Assembly: GCA_013285405.1 (NCBI GenBank)
Contig: CP053446.1
Location: 2,589,001 to 2,653,000 of the forward strand
Reading direction: 5' to 3'
DNA from: Ignavibacteriota bacterium
GTDB taxonomy: Bacteria; Bacteroidota; Ignavibacteria; Ignavibacteriales; Ignavibacteriaceae
Length of the DNA stretch: 64,000 nt
The position numbers and the translations under genes were made by a program. How positions within the stretch are numbered: position 1 is the first letter of the stretch; every line of letters begins with the position of its first letter. Below, piece by piece: positions 62,760 to 64,000 of the stretch. The notes beneath the pieces are model-generated. The model was not told the DNA's origin, made no database searches, and saw only the letters and a program-made list of their open reading frames with translations.

Positions 62760-64000
62760 ATGAAATCCCAGAAAGTTAATTTCTACTCATCTCTACTGCT
62801 TGCCTTACTACTATTTACATCCTTGAATTATGCACAACAATTTGCTCAAGAAAGATTTTCTAAGGTTTCAACCGACACCATCAAAGAAAAACCAATTCAA
62901 TTCAGGCGAGGAATAGAATTACAAGAAGGTTACCAGAGTTACGAACAAAAATATTTAGGAAAGAACCTTATTGAAGAAAAGCGAAGATTATTTCCATTAC
63001 AGAGTACAGGAGTATGGACAGAGTTAAATCCCAAAGTACCGAGAGTAGATTATCTGGGAATTAATTTTGTAAATAAAGACCTGCCTACCGGACAGGCAGG
63101 TACAGGCTGGGCAGTTGGTGATTTAGGTGCTTTAATAAAAAGTACCAATGGAGGGACTAGCTGGACAGTTAGCGAAACTAATACAACAACACCGATTTTA
63201 AAAGTAAGAAGTTTCAACGGGCAAATAGTAATTGCAAGTGGATTTGGTGGACTTATACTCCGCTCAACAGATGGAGGCGAAACATTTACACAAGTTACAA
63301 GCAATGTAACAGGTGATCTTTGGGGATTGCAAATGCTGAATGACACTCTTGGCTGGGCTTGTGGAAATGGGAACTCACTTGCAAAGACAACTGATGGCGG
63401 ACAAACGTGGCAAAGAATAATTACTCCTGGTTACACCTCTGATTACTGGTGGATAGATTTTATGAATGAGAATTATGGATTTATAGCAGCCAACGGAAAA
63501 GTATTAAGAACAATTGACGGAGGTCTGAACTGGGAGATAATCCAGGCAGGAGATACATATCCTCTATTTAGTATTGATGTAATAGACAGTTTACATATAG
63601 CAGCAGGAGGATATGGAGGAACAGGTTACTCTGGAAAAAATATTTATAGCAGCGATGGAGGAAATACCTGGATAAACGGAGGGCAATTAACTAATGAAGC
63701 AGTTAATTGTATCCAATATGTAAATCCCGATACAGGATACATTGTAATGACAAATGTATCTGCTCGTAAAACCACAAACAGAGGCCAGAACTGGACAACA
63801 ATACAGGGAATAAGTGACAACTATGAATTACAATTTTTACTACAGAATAATATAGGCTATAGTGTAGGAACCGGATTAAAAATTAATAAAGCTGATGGAA
63901 GTCTTGATACTTGGAATAGGTTGATAATAAACGACAATTTCTCCGATGTGTTTTTTGTAAGTGAACAAACGGGATTTGCAATAAGCAGTTCAGGATTATC
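62760..64000 (+). CDS. Secreted YCF48/Asp-box propeller protein, 5' part, cut by the window end
   Basis: From the ATG at 62760 the frame stays open to the window end (413 codons). A signal peptide (residues 1-25, ending NYAQQ) is followed by propeller repeats of the YCF48/BNR type: KSTNGGTSW, RSTDGGETF, KTTDGGQTW, RTIDGGLNW, SSDGGNTW and TTNRGQNW, with GWAVGD/GWACGN turns. Such proteins in this lineage usually end with a type IX sorting domain, not visible here. A 24-base palindrome-coded insert, LPTGQAGT, lies at 63080-63100, splitting what would read NKD-GWAVGD. Confidence 0.85.
   Translation, partial: MKSQKVNFYSSLLLALLLFTSLNYAQQFAQERFSKVSTDTIKEKPIQFRRGIELQEGYQSYEQKYLGKNLIEEKRRLFPLQSTGVWTELNPKVPRVDYLGINFVNKDLPTGQAGTGWAVGDLGALIKSTNGGTSWTVSETNTTTPILKVRSFNGQIVIASGFGGLILRSTDGGETFTQVTSNVTGDLWGLQMLNDTLGWACGNGNSLAKTTDGGQTWQRIITPGYTSDYWWIDFMNENYGFIAANGKVLRTIDGGLNWEIIQAGDTYPLFSIDVIDSLHIAAGGYGGTGYSGKNIYSSDGGNTWINGGQLTNEAVNCIQYVNPDTGYIVMTNVSARKTTNRGQNWTTIQGISDNYELQFLLQNNIGYSVGTGLKINKADGSLDTWNRLIINDNFSDVFFVSEQTGFAISSSGL
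63080..63100. repeat. LPTGQAG-coding palindrome in the YCF48-like gene
   Basis: CCTGCCT (63080-63086) and AGGCAGG (63094-63100) are perfect 7-base arms around ACCGGAC. The element belongs to the same family as 18995-19015 and reads in the same frame, giving the same peptide. Confidence 0.7.

Noticed and set aside
63050-63346. Minus-strand frame of 98 codons
   Set aside because: It is antisense to the well-supported propeller gene that runs off the right edge.

Overview
The window is AT-rich bacterial DNA. It most likely comes from a member of the Ignavibacteriales (Ignavibacteriota, FCB group). The main evidence is a set of secreted proteins (47.6-59.0 kb) that end in the type IX secretion sorting domain with the NYPNPFNPxTxIxY signature common in that lineage. 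Abundant small dispersed palindromes, many of them inside genes, point the same way. No rRNA, tRNA or CRISPR array was seen. The lineage call is inference from protein style, not from a marker gene.

Region 1 (1-13.8 kb, minus strand) is one long catabolic operon. It starts with a bcrC-bcrB-bcrA-bcrD set for an ATP-dependent (class I, Thauera-type) benzoyl-CoA reductase. An acyl-CoA ligase, a further 2-hydroxyacyl-CoA dehydratase/BcrB-like protein, a ketopantoate-reductase-like enzyme, a molybdenum hydroxylase (FAD subunit plus a fused FeS-Mo subunit), a third BadF-type ATPase and a thiolase running off the left edge follow. Across the promoter (13.9-16.8 kb) lie an SDR dehydrogenase, a PcaF-like thiolase and XdhC, which loads the Mo cofactor. 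Together they look like anaerobic degradation of an aromatic acid through benzoyl-CoA.

Region 2 (17.2-23.1 kb, plus strand) is a nitrogen-oxide module: an Rrf2/NsrR-like FeS regulator, a NapH-like membrane ferredoxin, the Ric iron-sulfur repair protein, and nitrite reductase NrfH/NrfA. Palindromes of the form ATCAGAT-N6-ATCTGAT precede the regulator and the next gene. A related site sits in the promoter of the bcr operon, suggesting shared control. nrfH and nrfA are separated by a DUF559 nuclease cassette.

Region 3 (23.2-42.5 kb, plus strand) is a copper/heavy-metal resistance island: two complete RND tripartite pumps (Cus-like and Czc-like), a CopB-type P-ATPase, two CDF-type transporters, several small metal-binding proteins and a cytochrome c.

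Region 4 (42.8-47.4 kb) is housekeeping: an aminotransferase, a PTS EIIA-like protein, hisS and rlmB. A REP-associated tyrosine transposase sits between hisS and rlmB. Region 5 (47.5-59 kb) is a tandem run of six secreted sorting-domain proteins. Region 6 (59-64 kb) holds an unknown membrane-anchored protein, lysA and lysC on the minus strand, then the start of another secreted propeller protein.

The most unusual theme is mobile small DNA. Three unrelated nuclease genes (DUF559, GIY-YIG and an HUH transposase) each sit in a one-gene cassette bounded by hairpin-forming repeats that lie at or next to the start codon. Several families of short palindromes have also been inserted in frame in proteins, including RlmB, the NapH-like protein and the sorting domains.
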